Positions 38,846 to 48,286 of a stretch of DNA of 64,000 nt are shown in pieces. Each line of letters opens with the position of its first letter. The first letter of the stretch is position 1. The stretch covers positions 62,001 to 126,000 of the forward strand of contig NZ_VHQG01000004.1 in the NCBI RefSeq assembly GCF_006517435.1, read 5' to 3'. The position numbers and the translations under genes were made by a program. The notes beneath the pieces were generated by a model. It saw nothing but the letters and a program-made list of their open reading frames with translations. It was not told the origin of the DNA and made no database searches. This DNA is from Schumannella soli. GTDB lineage: Bacteria > Actinomycetota > Actinomycetes > Actinomycetales > Microbacteriaceae.

Positions 38846-40879
38846 ATGACCGCCACCCCCTTCTCGCAGCCGAGCACCCTCCCCCACGGGCTCCCGCCCT
38901 TCGCCGAGATCCGCGACGAGCACTTCGCGCCCGCCTTCGAGGAGGGCATGGCCGAGCAGCGGGCCGAGGTCGCGAACATCACGCGGGTGCGGTCGATGCC
39001 GACCTTCGAGAACACGATGGAGCCGCTCGAGCGCTCGGGCCGCATCCTCGACCGGGCCCTGCACGTCTTCTTCAACAAGTCGTCATCCGACTCGAACGAC
39101 ACCACGAACGCGCTCGAAGAGGAGTACGCGCCCAGATTCGCCGCGCACAGCGACGCGATCCGCCTCGACAGCCAGCTCTACTGGCGCGTGTCGACGCTCT
39201 GGGAAGGCCGCGAGAGCGCCGACTGGACTCCCGAGCAGCGCTACCTCGTCGAGCGCTGGCACACCGAGATGACGCTCGCCGGAGCGGGCCTGGACGACGA
39301 GGCCAAGACGAAGCTGAGCGAGCTGAATGCGCGACTGTCGACGCTGACGACGCGCTTCGAGAAGAACCTGCTCGCCGACACGAACGAGCTGGCCGTGGTC
39401 ATCCGCGACCGCGCCGAACTCGACGGACTCGGCGAGGGCGAGATCGCCTCGGCGGCGGAGGCCGCCCGCGAGCGCGGCATCGAGGATGCCTGGCTCGTCA
39501 CGCTGCCGCTGTTCACCGGCCACCCGTGGCTGGCCGCGCTGACCGACCGCGACGTGCGCGAGCGCATCATGACCGCGTCCCGCTCGCGCGGCATCCGCGG
39601 CGGCGAGCACGACAACCGCGAGGTGCTGCTCGAGATCGTGCGCCTGCGCGCCGAGCGGGCCGAGCTGCTCGGCTTCGCCAGCCACGCGGCCGCCGTCACC
39701 GCCGACCAGACCGCGAAGACCCCCGAGGCGGTCGCCGGGATGCTCGAGCGCCTCGCGCCCGCCGCCGCGCGCAACGCCCGCGCCGAGCAGGAGGCCCTCG
39801 AGAAGCAGTCTGGGCAGCCGATCGCGGCGCACGACTGGGCGCTGTTCACCGAGAAGGTGCGGGCCGCCGAGTACGACGTCGACACCGCCGCGCTGCGCCC
39901 CTGGTTCGAAGCCGAGCGCGTGCTGCGCGACGGCGTCTTCTTCGCCGCCGGACAGGTCTACGGCCTGAGCTTCGAGGAGCGCCCCGAGCTGCAGGCGTAC
40001 CACCCCGAAGCCCGCGTCTTCGAGGTCTTCGAGGAGGACGGCAGCGCGCTCGGCCTCTACGTGCTCGACCTCTACACGCGCGACTCGAAGCGCGGCGGCG
40101 CGTGGATGAACCCGCTCATCTCGCAGTCGGAGCTGCTCGGCATCCCCACGTCGATCGTCGTCAACAACCTCAATGTGCCCAAGCCGCCGGCCGGATCCCC
40201 CACGCTGCTGACGCTTGACGAGGTCAACACCCTGTTCCACGAGTTCGGCCACGCCCTCCACGGACTGCTCGCGCACGTCACCTACCCGCGCTTCTCGGGC
40301 ACGAACGTCTACCGCGACTTCGTCGAGTTCCCGAGCCAGGTCAACGAGATGTGGATGCTGTGGCCCGAGGTGCTGGCGAATTACGCCAAGCACGTCGAGA
40401 CCGGCGAGCCGCTCGACCAGGCCATCGTCGACCGACTGCACGCCTCCGAGCAGTTCAACGAGGGCTTCGCGACCAGCGAGTATCTTGCCGCCGCGCTGCT
40501 CGACCAGGCCTGGCACCGGCTCTCGGCCGCCGAGGCGGCATCCATCACCGACGTGGCCGACTTCGAGGCGCGTGCGCTCGCGGCCGTCGGGCTCGACAAC
40601 CCGGCGGTGCCGACGCGCTACTCGTCGACCTACTTCGCGCACACCTTCTCGGGGGGCTACGACGCCGGCTACTACTCCTACATCTGGAGCGAGGTGCTCG
40701 ATGCGGATGCGGTGGAGTGGTTCCGCGAGAGCGGCGGCATGACCCGCGCGAACGGCGACCGCTTCCGCGAGTTCGTGCTCGGCATCGGCGGCTCGCGCGA
40801 CCCGCTGGAGTCGTACCGCGAGTTCCGCGGACGACCCGCTGACCTCTCCCCGCTGCTGAAGCGCCGCGGCCTGGAGTAG
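38846..40879 (+). CDS. M3-family zinc metallopeptidase (peptidyl-dipeptidase/oligopeptidase A type)
   Basis: A 677-aa cytosolic peptidase. The zinc motif HEFGHALHG lies at 465-473, with the third ligand in FVEFPSQVNEMW about 25 residues later. The substrate-closing signature GGYDAGYYSYIWSEVLDADA occurs near the C-terminus. The N-terminal all-helical half (ENTMEPLERSGRILDRALHVFF) is typical of Dcp/OpdA. It degrades short peptides left by other proteases. ATG 38846 matches the family N-terminus (PLPPFAEIRDEHFAPAFEEGM-like); longer frames run through the iterons. It is probably regulated through the 14-bp array. Confidence 0.93.
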   Translation: MTATPFSQPSTLPHGLPPFAEIRDEHFAPAFEEGMAEQRAEVANITRVRSMPTFENTMEPLERSGRILDRALHVFFNKSSSDSNDTTNALEEEYAPRFAAHSDAIRLDSQLYWRVSTLWEGRESADWTPEQRYLVERWHTEMTLAGAGLDDEAKTKLSELNARLSTLTTRFEKNLLADTNELAVVIRDRAELDGLGEGEIASAAEAARERGIEDAWLVTLPLFTGHPWLAALTDRDVRERIMTASRSRGIRGGEHDNREVLLEIVRLRAERAELLGFASHAAAVTADQTAKTPEAVAGMLERLAPAAARNARAEQEALEKQSGQPIAAHDWALFTEKVRAAEYDVDTAALRPWFEAERVLRDGVFFAAGQVYGLSFEERPELQAYHPEARVFEVFEEDGSALGLYVLDLYTRDSKRGGAWMNPLISQSELLGIPTSIVVNNLNVPKPPAGSPTLLTLDEVNTLFHEFGHALHGLLAHVTYPRFSGTNVYRDFVEFPSQVNEMWMLWPEVLANYAKHVETGEPLDQAIVDRLHASEQFNEGFATSEYLAAALLDQAWHRLSAAEAASITDVADFEARALAAVGLDNPAVPTRYSSTYFAHTFSGGYDAGYYSYIWSEVLDADAVEWFRESGGMTRANGDRFREFVLGIGGSRDPLESYREFRGRPADLSPLLKRRGLE

Positions 40880-40912
40880 GTGCAGAGCAGGCGGCGGCGA
40901 CGACGGCATCGG

Positions 40913-41002
40913 CGACGCAACTCAGGAGCGACACAGCTCAGGAGGTCCGCACCGAGACGGGGCGCGCGCCTCGTCTGAGCACGGATCTCCTGAGTTGCGT
41001 CG
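40913..41002. repeat. nested inverted repeat of the CTCAGGA family, left of the monooxygenase gene
   Basis: Outer arms CGACGCAACTCAGGAG (40913-40928) and its exact complement (40987-41002) are 58 bp apart. A second direct unit, CTCAGGAGGTCC (40937-40948), is also complementary at 11 of 12 positions to 40983-40994, so two alternative folds compete. Inner arms GCTCAG/CTGAGC (40936-40941, 40975-40980) add a third tier. It lies in the convergent gap between the M3 peptidase and the monooxygenase genes. Beyond it are GCGGC-type simple repeats. Confidence 0.8.
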
Positions 41003-41071
41003 GGGCGGGCGCGGCGCGGCGCGGCGCGCCCGGCGACCGTGGGGCCGTCGGAACGGGACCCCGCGCTCGGC

Positions 41072-42088
41072 TCAGGCCCGGGCCGCGGCCGGGGCGAGCG
41101 CCCGCACGGTGTCCAGCCGATCGCTGAGGCGCGAGCCCTGCACGGCCAACACGATCTCGTCGGCGCCGGTGCGGGCGATGAGAGCGTCCAGTGCGGCCCG
41201 CACCGTCGCCTCCGAGCCGACGGCCTGCTGGGCGAGGCGCGCATCCACCCACTCGGTCTCGGCGGCGGTCCAGGGGTGCTGCTCCGCCTCCTCGATCGTC
41301 GGGATGCGCGCGGGCAGCCGGCCGGTGCGCATGCGCAGCTGCACGAGCGCCTGCGGCAGAGCGCGGCGGCGGGCATCCGCGTCGTCGTCGCCGACCACGG
41401 TCGCGACAGCGACGGCGGATCGCGGCTCGCGCAGCACGACCGACGGCGTGAAGGCCTTGCGGTAGAGATCGAAGACGACGTCGGTCATCTCGCCGCCCGC
41501 GAAGTGATGGGCGAAGGCGAAGGGCAGGCCCATCATCCCGGCGAGGCGCGCGCTGAAGTCGCTCGAGCCGAGCAGCCACAGCTCGGGCGAGTCGCCCATC
41601 CCGGGGATCGCGACGATGCGGCCGCCCTGCCCGCTCTCGAGCGGCGGGATCGTGCCGAAGTAGGCGAGCAGCTCGATGACCTGGTTCGGGAAGTCGTCGA
41701 CCGTCTCGGCGCCGACGTTGCGCCGGATCGCCGCCGACACGGTCGGATCGGTACCCGCGGCGCGCCCGAGGCCGAGGTCGATGCGGTCGCCGTGCAGGGC
41801 GACGAGGGTTCCGAACTGCTCGGCGATCACGAGCGAGGAGTGGTTGGGCAGCATGACCCCTCCCGAGCCGACGCGGATGCGCTCCGTCGCCGCCGCGATC
41901 GCGCCGATCAGCACGGCGGGCGCCGAGCTGGCGATCGAGGGCATGCCGTGGTGCTCGGCGACCCAGAAGCGGGAGTAGCCCGCTGCATCCGCCGCCTGCG
42001 CAACCGCGATGGTCTCGGCGAGGGCGGAGGCGTGGTCGCCGCCGCTGACGATGGGGGCGAGGTCGAGGATCGAGAGGGGTGCGCTCAC
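41072..42088 (-). CDS. luciferase-like (LLM class) flavin-dependent monooxygenase
   Basis: A 338-aa TIM-barrel FMN enzyme. It shows [22 protein letters not shown] at the N-terminus, [29 protein letters not shown] (about 39-67), and [26 protein letters not shown] (about 71-96). [14 protein letters not shown] and [16 protein letters not shown] follow, all typical of the alkanal-monooxygenase-like (MsnO8/YwnB) branch. It lacks a flavin reductase neighbour. The gene is flanked on both sides by CTCAGGA-type inverted repeats. Substrate is unknown. Confidence 0.9.
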   Translation of the reverse strand: MSAPLSILDLAPIVSGGDHASALAETIAVAQAADAAGYSRFWVAEHHGMPSIASSAPAVLIGAIAAATERIRVGSGGVMLPNHSSLVIAEQFGTLVALHGDRIDLGLGRAAGTDPTVSAAIRRNVGAETVDDFPNQVIELLAYFGTIPPLESGQGGRIVAIPGMGDSPELWLLGSSDFSARLAGMMGLPFAFAHHFAGGEMTDVVFDLYRKAFTPSVVLREPRSAVAVATVVGDDDADARRRALPQALVQLRMRTGRLPARIPTIEEAEQHPWTAAETEWVDARLAQQAVGSEATVRAALDALIARTGADEIVLAVQGSRLSDRLDTVRALAPAAARA

Positions 42089-42111
42089 CCGACCTGCAAC
42101 GCCGTCGCGCC

Positions 42112-42408
42112 GCTCAGGATTCCGCGGGTCAGTCGGCGGCGCGGCGGCCGAACCGAACTGGTGAGCGGACTCGTCGTCCTCCGCTCTCCCTCCGCGACCC
42201 AGGTGCTTCGCAATTCAGGATCGGTTTCGCAATTCAGGATCAGCGGCGGGATCCGCACGGATAGCGGCCGGAATCCCGGTCGGATCCTGAATTGCGCGGC
42301 GACGGATCCTGAATTGCGGTCGGGCCGGCGAACTCAGGGCACGACGCGTCGGGGTCGGACGCCCGGATCCAGCGCTCAGGGATCCGCGGGTTAGTCGGCG
42401 GCGCGGCG
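42112..42408. repeat. 297-bp composite repeat: 35-bp direct repeats enclosing four CAATTCAGGATC units
   Basis: Copies at 42112-42146 and 42374-42408 match at 32 of 35 positions (for example CCGCGGGTYAGTCGGCGGCG). The right copy is the 3' end of benE including its stop codon; the left copy repeats the same last codons with TGA in place of TAA. Between them are two direct units GCAATTCAGGATC (42210-42222, 42229-42241) and two inverted units CGGATCCTGAATTGCG (42281-42296, 42303-42318). A degenerate unit, GCGAACTCAGGGC, lies at 42328. No gene is supported between 42089 and 42390. Confidence 0.75.
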
Positions 42409-43599
42409 ACGCCCGACGCGCAGCACGAGCATGATCGCGCCGCCGGCGAGGAGTCCCCACACGGCCGAGCCGATGCCCGCGACGCTGACGCCCGAGGCGA
42501 CGACGAGGAAGGTCGCGATCGCGACGACGCGGTTCGGCACCTCCTCGAGGGCTCCGGCGATCGCGGTCACGAGCGCGCCGAGCAGGGCGAGACCGGCGAC
42601 CGACTCGATGAGGATGGGCGGACTCGCGCGCACCAGCGCTCCGGCGACGCCCGCACCGAACGCGAGCACCAGGTAGGCGACGCCACCCGTCACCGCGGCG
42701 ATCCAGCGGCGGGCATGCGGCGTGTGCGAGTCGGGGCCGGCCATGATCGCGGCGGTGAGGGCCGAGAGGTTCACCTGGAACCCGCCGAACGTCGACGTCG
42801 CCGCCGAGACGATGCCGGTCGAGGCGAGCAGCGTGCGGGTCGGCGCGGCGTCGTACCCGAAGGTGCGCAGCACCGTGAAGCCCGGGATCTGCTGCCCGGC
42901 CATCGTGACGAGGTAGAGCGGCACGCCGAGGCCGACGATCAGCGCCGGGTCGAAGCTCGGCGCCGTCAACGTCACGACGGGGGCGAGCGAGGCTCCGTCG
43001 GCCCAGTCGGGTCCGGCGGCGACGAGCACGGCGACCGCGGTGGCGACCACGGCGGCGGGCACGGCCCAGCGCGGCGCGAGGCGGCTCAGCACGAGCCAGA
43101 CGACGATCGGCGGCAGCGCGAGCCAGGGATGCTCGACGCTCGCGGTGACCGGCGCGACGCAGATCGGGAAGAGGATGCCGGCGAGCATCGCACTCGCGAT
43201 GGGCTTCGGGATGCTCGTCGCCAGCCGGGCGAGCCAGGGCCAGAAGCCGGTGATCGCCATGAGGGCCGAGGCCACGAGGAAGGCGCCCACCGCGCCCGAG
43301 TAGTCGTGTCCCTTCGTCGCGGCTCCCGCGGCCACGAGGACGGCGGCGCCGGGCGTCGACCACGCGAAGGAGAGCGGCATGCGGAACCGCAGGCTCAGCA
43401 CGATCGCGAGCACGGCCTGGCCGAGGCAGAGCGCGAGCAGCCCCGAGGCGGCCTCGGCGGGCGTGGCGCCGACGGCGGTGAGCCCGGCGATCACGAGCGC
43501 GAACGAGCTCGCGAAGCCGGTGACGGCGCCGACGAGCCCGGCGGCGATCGGCGCGGCGAGGGAGGAGGGCGCGGAGGCGGGGCGGTCACCGGCTGTCAT
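42391..43599 (-). CDS. BenE-family benzoate/H+ symporter-like transporter
   Basis: A 402-aa membrane protein with about 12 helices. Family segments include GLVGAVTGFASSFALVIAGL, MPLSFAWSTPGAAVL (about 73-87), IPKPIASAMLAGILFPI, GVPLYLVTMAGQQIPGFTVLR and STFGGFQVNLSALTAAI. Relatives import benzoate, but no aromatic-degradation genes are nearby, so the true substrate may differ. The ATG start precedes a short polar N-terminus. Its 3' end takes part in the 35-bp direct repeat. Confidence 0.9.
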   Translation of the reverse strand: MTAGDRPASAPSSLAAPIAAGLVGAVTGFASSFALVIAGLTAVGATPAEAASGLLALCLGQAVLAIVLSLRFRMPLSFAWSTPGAAVLVAAGAATKGHDYSGAVGAFLVASALMAITGFWPWLARLATSIPKPIASAMLAGILFPICVAPVTASVEHPWLALPPIVVWLVLSRLAPRWAVPAAVVATAVAVLVAAGPDWADGASLAPVVTLTAPSFDPALIVGLGVPLYLVTMAGQQIPGFTVLRTFGYDAAPTRTLLASTGIVSAATSTFGGFQVNLSALTAAIMAGPDSHTPHARRWIAAVTGGVAYLVLAFGAGVAGALVRASPPILIESVAGLALLGALVTAIAGALEEVPNRVVAIATFLVVASGVSVAGIGSAVWGLLAGGAIMLVLRVGRRRAAD

Positions 43600-43648
43600 G
43601 GCCGCACCAGCCTAGTGAGCGCGGCGACTCCGGCCCGCGCGACAGAAG

Positions 43649-43695
43649 GGCCCGCATCCTCTCCCCCGCCGTGACGGGAGACGAGGATGCGGGCC
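43649..43695 (-). terminator. terminator of the amino-acid ABC transporter operon
   Basis: GGCCCGCATCCT (43649-43660) pairs with AGGATGCGGGCC (43684-43695). An inner TCCCCCG/GGGAG helix extends the stem. It lies 28 bp past the stop of the ATPase gene. Confidence 0.75.
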
Positions 43696-43722
43696 GCATC
43701 CGAACAGAGCCGCGAGCGCCGC

Positions 43723-44544
43723 TCAGAGCACCTTCGAGAGGAACGCCTTCGTGCGCTCGTGCTGCGGGTCGGTGATCACCTGGCGCGGGTCGCCGGCCTC
43801 GACGACCACGCCGCCGTCCATGAAGACGAGGCTGTCGGCGACCTCGCGCGCGAATCCCATCTCGTGCGTGACGACGATCATCGTCATGCCCGAGGCGGCC
43901 AGGTTCTTCATCACGTCGAGCACCTCGCCGACCAGCTCGGGGTCGAGCGCCGAGGTCGGCTCGTCGAAGAGCAGCAGCTTGGGCTCCATCGCGAGAGCGC
44001 GGGCGATCGCGACGCGCTGCTGCTGACCGCCCGACAGGGATGCCGGGTAGGCCTTCGCCTTGTCGGCCAGGCCCACGCGGGCGAGCAGCTCGGTCGCCCG
44101 CTTCACCGCCGCATCCCGCCCCTGCCGCTTGACCCGCTGCGGCGCCTCGATGATGTTCTCGAGCACGGTCAGGTGCGGGAACAGGTTGAAGCGCTGGAAC
44201 ACCATCCCGATGTCGCGCCGCTGAAGCGCGGCCTCCTTCGGGTGCAGCTCGTAGATCTTGTCGCCGCGCTGCCGGTACCCGATGAGCTCGCCGTCGACGA
44301 ACAGGCGCCCGCCGTTGACCTTCTCGAGGTGGTTGATGCAGCGCAGGAACGTCGACTTGCCCGAGCCCGACGGCCCGATGATGCACATGACCTCACCGCG
44401 CCCGACCTCGAGCGAGATGCTCTTGAGCACGGTGTTCGAGCCGAAGCTCTTCATGACGTTCTCGGCGCGCACCATCGGCTCGGCGACGCGCGCAGCCGGT
44501 GTCGCCGGTGCCGCCGACGCGGCGGTGGATGCGGTGTCGCTCAT
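43723..44544 (-). CDS. polar amino-acid ABC transporter ATP-binding protein
   Basis: A 273-aa ATPase of the GlnQ/HisP type. Walker A is GPSGSGKST (about 57-65), the Q-loop lies in [19 protein letters not shown], the ABC signature is [15 protein letters not shown] (about 167-181), and Walker B is [14 protein letters not shown], followed by the switch His in VVTHEMGFA. The N-terminal 25 residues are Ala/Thr-rich and non-conserved. Its ATG overlaps the permease stop (ATGA). It energises import by the permease and lipoprotein encoded upstream. Confidence 0.95.
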   Translation of the reverse strand: MSDTASTAASAAPATPAARVAEPMVRAENVMKSFGSNTVLKSISLEVGRGEVMCIIGPSGSGKSTFLRCINHLEKVNGGRLFVDGELIGYRQRGDKIYELHPKEAALQRRDIGMVFQRFNLFPHLTVLENIIEAPQRVKRQGRDAAVKRATELLARVGLADKAKAYPASLSGGQQQRVAIARALAMEPKLLLFDEPTSALDPELVGEVLDVMKNLAASGMTMIVVTHEMGFAREVADSLVFMDGGVVVEAGDPRQVITDPQHERTKAFLSKVL

Positions 44545-45539
44545 GCGCCGCCCCTCTCGTTCGTGGCGTCTCCGCTCGCCGGCTCCCCCGCCGACGCGCC
44601 CGCGGCCGCGGCCGTCGGCGCGACCGGGTTGCCGCCCACGTCGATGAACCGCGTGCTGCGCGCGAAGCGCTTCTCGAGGAAGTACTGGCCGACCATGAGC
44701 ACCGAGGTGATCACGAGGTACCAGATCGACGCGACGATGAGCAGCGGGATCGGGTTGAAGGTCTCGGCCGAGATGTCGCGGGTGCGCGTGTAGAGGTCGG
44801 TCGAGAGCGGCACCGCCGTGACGAGCGAGGTCGTCTTGAGCATCGAGATGACCTCGTTGCCGGTCGGCGGGATGATCACGCGCATCGCCTGGGGCAGGAT
44901 GATGCGCCGCATCGTCTGACCCCAGGTCATGCCGAGCGCGACGGCCGCCTCATCCTGGCCCTTGTCGACCGAGAGGATGCCGGCACGGGCGATCTCCGAC
45001 ATGTAGGCCGCCTCGTTGAGCGCGAGGCCGATGACGGCGAGCCAGAAGACGCTGATCGCCTCTTGCGTCGTCCAGCTGACCGCGGCGGTCGTGAAGGGGA
45101 TGCCGATCGTGATCGTCTTGTAGATCGTGGCGAGCAGGCCCCAGAACACGAGCTGCACGTAGACCGGGGTGCCGCGGAAGATCCACACGAACACCCAGGC
45201 GAGCGCGCGCAGCACCGGGTTCGGCGACAGGCGCATGACCGCGACGAGACCGCCGATGAGGATCGCGCCGATCATCGACAGCACGGTCAGCTCGAGCGTC
45301 ACCAGCACGGCCTGCGACACGCGCCGGTCGAAGAGGTACTTCGCGACCGAGGGCCAGTCGTAGGTGGGCCGGTTGACGGCCGCGTCGTAGACGAAGAGCG
45401 CCAGGATCGCGACCAGCACCACGGCGATGATCCAGCGGCCGGGGTGGCGCAGCGGGATTGCCGTGATCGGGTCGGGCGAGGCGCCCGACGGGCTCGGGGC
45501 GCCGGAGCGCGCCGAGCCCGTCGAGGTGGTGTCGCTCAT
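44541..45539 (-). CDS. polar amino-acid ABC transporter permease
   Basis: A 332-aa HisM/GlnP-type permease. About 30 polar residues precede the first helix ([16 protein letters not shown]). The core has [35 protein letters not shown], and the ATPase-coupling EAA loop [33 protein letters not shown] (about 196-228). A long Ala/Pro tail ends the protein. It lies 2 bp after the lipoprotein gene. A single permease suggests a homodimeric channel. Confidence 0.94.
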   Translation of the reverse strand: MSDTTSTGSARSGAPSPSGASPDPITAIPLRHPGRWIIAVVLVAILALFVYDAAVNRPTYDWPSVAKYLFDRRVSQAVLVTLELTVLSMIGAILIGGLVAVMRLSPNPVLRALAWVFVWIFRGTPVYVQLVFWGLLATIYKTITIGIPFTTAAVSWTTQEAISVFWLAVIGLALNEAAYMSEIARAGILSVDKGQDEAAVALGMTWGQTMRRIILPQAMRVIIPPTGNEVISMLKTTSLVTAVPLSTDLYTRTRDISAETFNPIPLLIVASIWYLVITSVLMVGQYFLEKRFARSTRFIDVGGNPVAPTAAAAGASAGEPASGDATNERGGA

Positions 45540-45541
45540 CG

Positions 45542-46438
45542 TCAGCTCGTGGCCCCGTTGATGTCGATCTTGTCGATCGCGCCGTCCTCGACGCCCCACT
45601 TCTTGAGGATCTTCGCGTAGGTGCCGTCATCCTGCAGCGACTGCAGAGCGGCCTGGAGGGCCTGGCCGAGCGTGCCGCGGTCCTTCGCGATCGGCATGCC
45701 GTAGAGGAACACCGAGTACGGGTCGCCCGAGACCTCGAGCTTGCCCTTCGACTGCTTCACCGCGTAGAGCGTGACGGGCGAGTCGGCCGAGAGCGCGTCG
45801 GCGCGGCCGAGCGTCACGGCAGCGGTCGCGTCGTCCTGGGTGTCGTAGCCGAGCAGCTTGATCTCCGCCTTGCCGGCGTCGGTGCAGGCCTTCGACTTGG
45901 CGGGGCCGTCGTCGAGCGCCTCGGTGGTGCCGTTCTGCACGGCGAGGGTGATGCCGCAGGCGTTGTCGGGGTCGACGGTCTTGCCCGCGGGCGTCGCCCA
46001 CTGGATGCCGGCCTGGTAGTAGTCGATCATGTCGACCTGCTTCTGACGCTCCTGCGTGTCGAAGAACGACGAGAGGCCGACGTCGTACTTGCCGCCGGTG
46101 ATGCCGGGGATGATGTTGTCGAACTTGGCGACCTGGTACTTGGTCTTCAGTCCGAGCTTGCCGGCCATGGCATCCGCGAGCTCGATCTCCCAGCCGATGG
46201 GGTTGCCGTCGGCGTCCTTGAACTCGTTGGGCGCGTAGGTCGCGTCGGTGCCGAGGGTCAGCGTGCCCGACTCGACGATGTCGGCGGGCAGCAGCTTCGC
46301 GGCGGCCTCGTCCTTCTTCACGTCGGAGGCGCCGCCGCTCGCGGCAGGGGTGTCGGTCTCGTTGTTGACGCAGCCCGACAGCGTGAGCGCGGTGACGGCG
46401 GCGAGGGCGACGAACGGCAGGAGTGCGGTGCGTTTCAT
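45542..46438 (-). CDS. amino-acid ABC transporter substrate-binding lipoprotein
   Basis: A 298-aa family-3 solute-binding protein. The signal peptide ends in lipobox LSGC with Cys23 as lipid anchor. The periplasmic-type fold shows TLTLGTDATYAPNEF (about 58-72), GWEIELADAMAGKLGL, FDNIIPGITGGKYDVGLSSFFDTQERQKQVDMIDYY and CGITLAVQNGTT. Two extra cysteines (about 161 and 184) may form a disulfide. It heads the three-gene transporter operon. The exact amino acid is not clear. Confidence 0.94.
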   Translation of the reverse strand: MKRTALLPFVALAAVTALTLSGCVNNETDTPAASGGASDVKKDEAAAKLLPADIVESGTLTLGTDATYAPNEFKDADGNPIGWEIELADAMAGKLGLKTKYQVAKFDNIIPGITGGKYDVGLSSFFDTQERQKQVDMIDYYQAGIQWATPAGKTVDPDNACGITLAVQNGTTEALDDGPAKSKACTDAGKAEIKLLGYDTQDDATAAVTLGRADALSADSPVTLYAVKQSKGKLEVSGDPYSVFLYGMPIAKDRGTLGQALQAALQSLQDDGTYAKILKKWGVEDGAIDKIDINGATS

Positions 46439-46481
46439 GGTGTCCTTCTCGTGGTGCAGCGACGGGATGGTCGTGGCGGGC

Positions 46482-46529
46482 GGTGGTGCGGAGTCGGGGT
46501 GGTGCGGAGTCTCGGTGGTGCGGTCAGGT
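46482..46529. repeat. three tandem 16-bp repeats upstream of the ABC transporter operon
   Basis: GGTGGTGCGG recurs at 46482, 46498 and 46514, exactly 16 bp apart. The first two units continue with GAGTC. The third ends at the stop codon of the amidohydrolase gene (46524). The array fills half of the 85-bp gap before the lipoprotein start, so it lies in the operon's leader or promoter. Confidence 0.6.
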
Positions 46530-48179
46530 CGTGTGCACGCGCACGCCGTCGATCCAGGTCGAGGCGGTGCGGGTGTCGGAGATCGCGTCGACCGACCCCG
46601 CGAAGGGGTTGCGGTCGACGACGGCGAGGTCGGCGACGGCGCCCGGCTCGAGCGTGCCGGTCGGCTCGAAGGCGTTGATGCGCGCGGAGCCCTGCGTGTA
46701 GGCGCTGAGCGCCTGAGCGAGCGACAGCGCGCTCCCGGGGTAGAAGGGCTTCGGGTTGTAGTCGGCGTCGTCGTGCGGCAGGCGACGCGTGACGGCGACC
46801 TGGATCGCGGCCCAGGGGTCGGGCGTCGTGACCGGCCAGTCGCTGCCGGCGCAGAAGACGGCGCCCGCGTTCCACAGCTGGGCGAAGGGGTACTGCCACG
46901 ACGAGCGCTCGGCGCCGAGGGCGACGAGGTTGATGAGCTCGTTCTGCGGCTCCCAGTTGGCCCAGAGCGCCTGCATGTTCACGGTCGCGCCGAGCGGGGC
47001 GAAGCGGGCGAGGTCGTCGGGGTGCACGACCTGCACGTGAGCGAGGTGGTGGCGGATGCCGCTGTCGCCGTTCGCGGCGCGCGCGGCTTCGATGGCATCC
47101 AGCGATTCCCGCACCGCGCGGTCGCCGATCGCGTGGATGTGCACCTGGAATCCGGCGCGATCGAGCTCGGTCACGTCGCGGCGCAGCTCGATCGGGTCGA
47201 CGAAGGAGAGGCCCGTGCCGAGGGTCGGGGCGCCGCTCGCGTCGAGGTAGGGCTCGAGCATTCCCGCCGTGTAGTTCTCGGGGATGCCGTCCTGCATGAT
47301 CTTGATGCTCGTCGCGCGGAACCGCGGGTGCTCGAGCGCCTCGCGCCGCGCGACCAGCTCGGGAATCTGCTCGACGCCGCGCGAGCGCTCCCACCAGAGC
47401 GCCGCGACGACGCGCGCGGTGAGCGCGCCCGAGCGGGCGGCCTCGAGGTACACGGGCCCGGTGTCGCTGTGGCTGCCGTAGTCGCCGACGATCGCGTCCT
47501 GCCACCCGGTGATGCCGAGCGAGTGCAGGTACTTCTGCGCCGTGAGCAGCGCCTCGGTCTCCTCGGCCGTCGTGTCGGCCGGGATGTGCCGGGTCACGAG
47601 CGTGCGGGCGCCCTCGTGCAGGGTGCCGCTCGGCGCTCCGTTCGCGTCGCGCTCGATCCGGCCGTCGGCCGGATCGGGGGTGTCGGCGCGCAGGCCCGCG
47701 ATCTCGAGAGCGCGGCTGCTCACCCAGGCGCCGTGGTGGTCGCGGTTCGAGAGGAAGGCGGGGCGGTCGCCGATCACCGCATCCAGGTCGGTCGCCAGCG
47801 GAGCGCCGCCCGGGAACGCCGCGACCTGCCAGCCGCCGCCGAGGATCCACGGCAGCTCGGGGTTCGCCTCGGCGTAGTCGCGGATGATCGCGAGGTACTG
47901 CTCGCGCGTCGCCGCGCCGGAGAGGTCGCAGCGCATGAGCTCGAGGCCGCCCTCGACGGGGTGGATGTGCGCGTCGACGAAGCCGGGCAGCACGAGGCCG
48001 CCTGCGAGGTCGACGACCTCGGTGTCGGGCCCGGTCAGTTCGGCCAGCTCGTCGGCTCCGCCGAGGGCGAGGATGCGGCCGTCGGCGACGGCGAGGCCGG
48101 TGACGCGGGCGTCGGGCTCGGCGAGGCCGCCGGTGTAGACGGCGCCGTTGACGAACACCGTCTGCGCGCGAGATGACAT
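46524..48179 (-). CDS. YtcJ-type metal-dependent amidohydrolase
   Basis: A 551-aa enzyme of the amidohydrolase_3 group. The metal motif is VDAHIHPVEGG (His71, His73). Later ligands appear in VHIHAIGDRAV, HHLAHVQVVHPDDL and FCAGSDWPVTTPDPW near 400-415. The N-terminal beta domain (FVNGAVYTGGLAEPDARVTGLAVADGRILALG) and the C-terminal VADLAVVDRNPF complete the composite fold. Relatives hydrolyse N-acyl or formyl groups or cyclic amides. It precedes the amino-acid transporter on the same strand, so it may act on the imported compound, which is inference. Confidence 0.9.
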   Translation of the reverse strand: MSSRAQTVFVNGAVYTGGLAEPDARVTGLAVADGRILALGGADELAELTGPDTEVVDLAGGLVLPGFVDAHIHPVEGGLELMRCDLSGAATREQYLAIIRDYAEANPELPWILGGGWQVAAFPGGAPLATDLDAVIGDRPAFLSNRDHHGAWVSSRALEIAGLRADTPDPADGRIERDANGAPSGTLHEGARTLVTRHIPADTTAEETEALLTAQKYLHSLGITGWQDAIVGDYGSHSDTGPVYLEAARSGALTARVVAALWWERSRGVEQIPELVARREALEHPRFRATSIKIMQDGIPENYTAGMLEPYLDASGAPTLGTGLSFVDPIELRRDVTELDRAGFQVHIHAIGDRAVRESLDAIEAARAANGDSGIRHHLAHVQVVHPDDLARFAPLGATVNMQALWANWEPQNELINLVALGAERSSWQYPFAQLWNAGAVFCAGSDWPVTTPDPWAAIQVAVTRRLPHDDADYNPKPFYPGSALSLAQALSAYTQGSARINAFEPTGTLEPGAVADLAVVDRNPFAGSVDAISDTRTASTWIDGVRVHTT

Positions 48180-48286
48180 GACGCTCCTACTCCGGATCCC
48201 CGCTCCATCGCGGGGCCGGTGTGCCGATGCTATTCCCGATCGAGCGACGCGATCCGCACCGAAACCAAACTTTTACAACCGGATCG

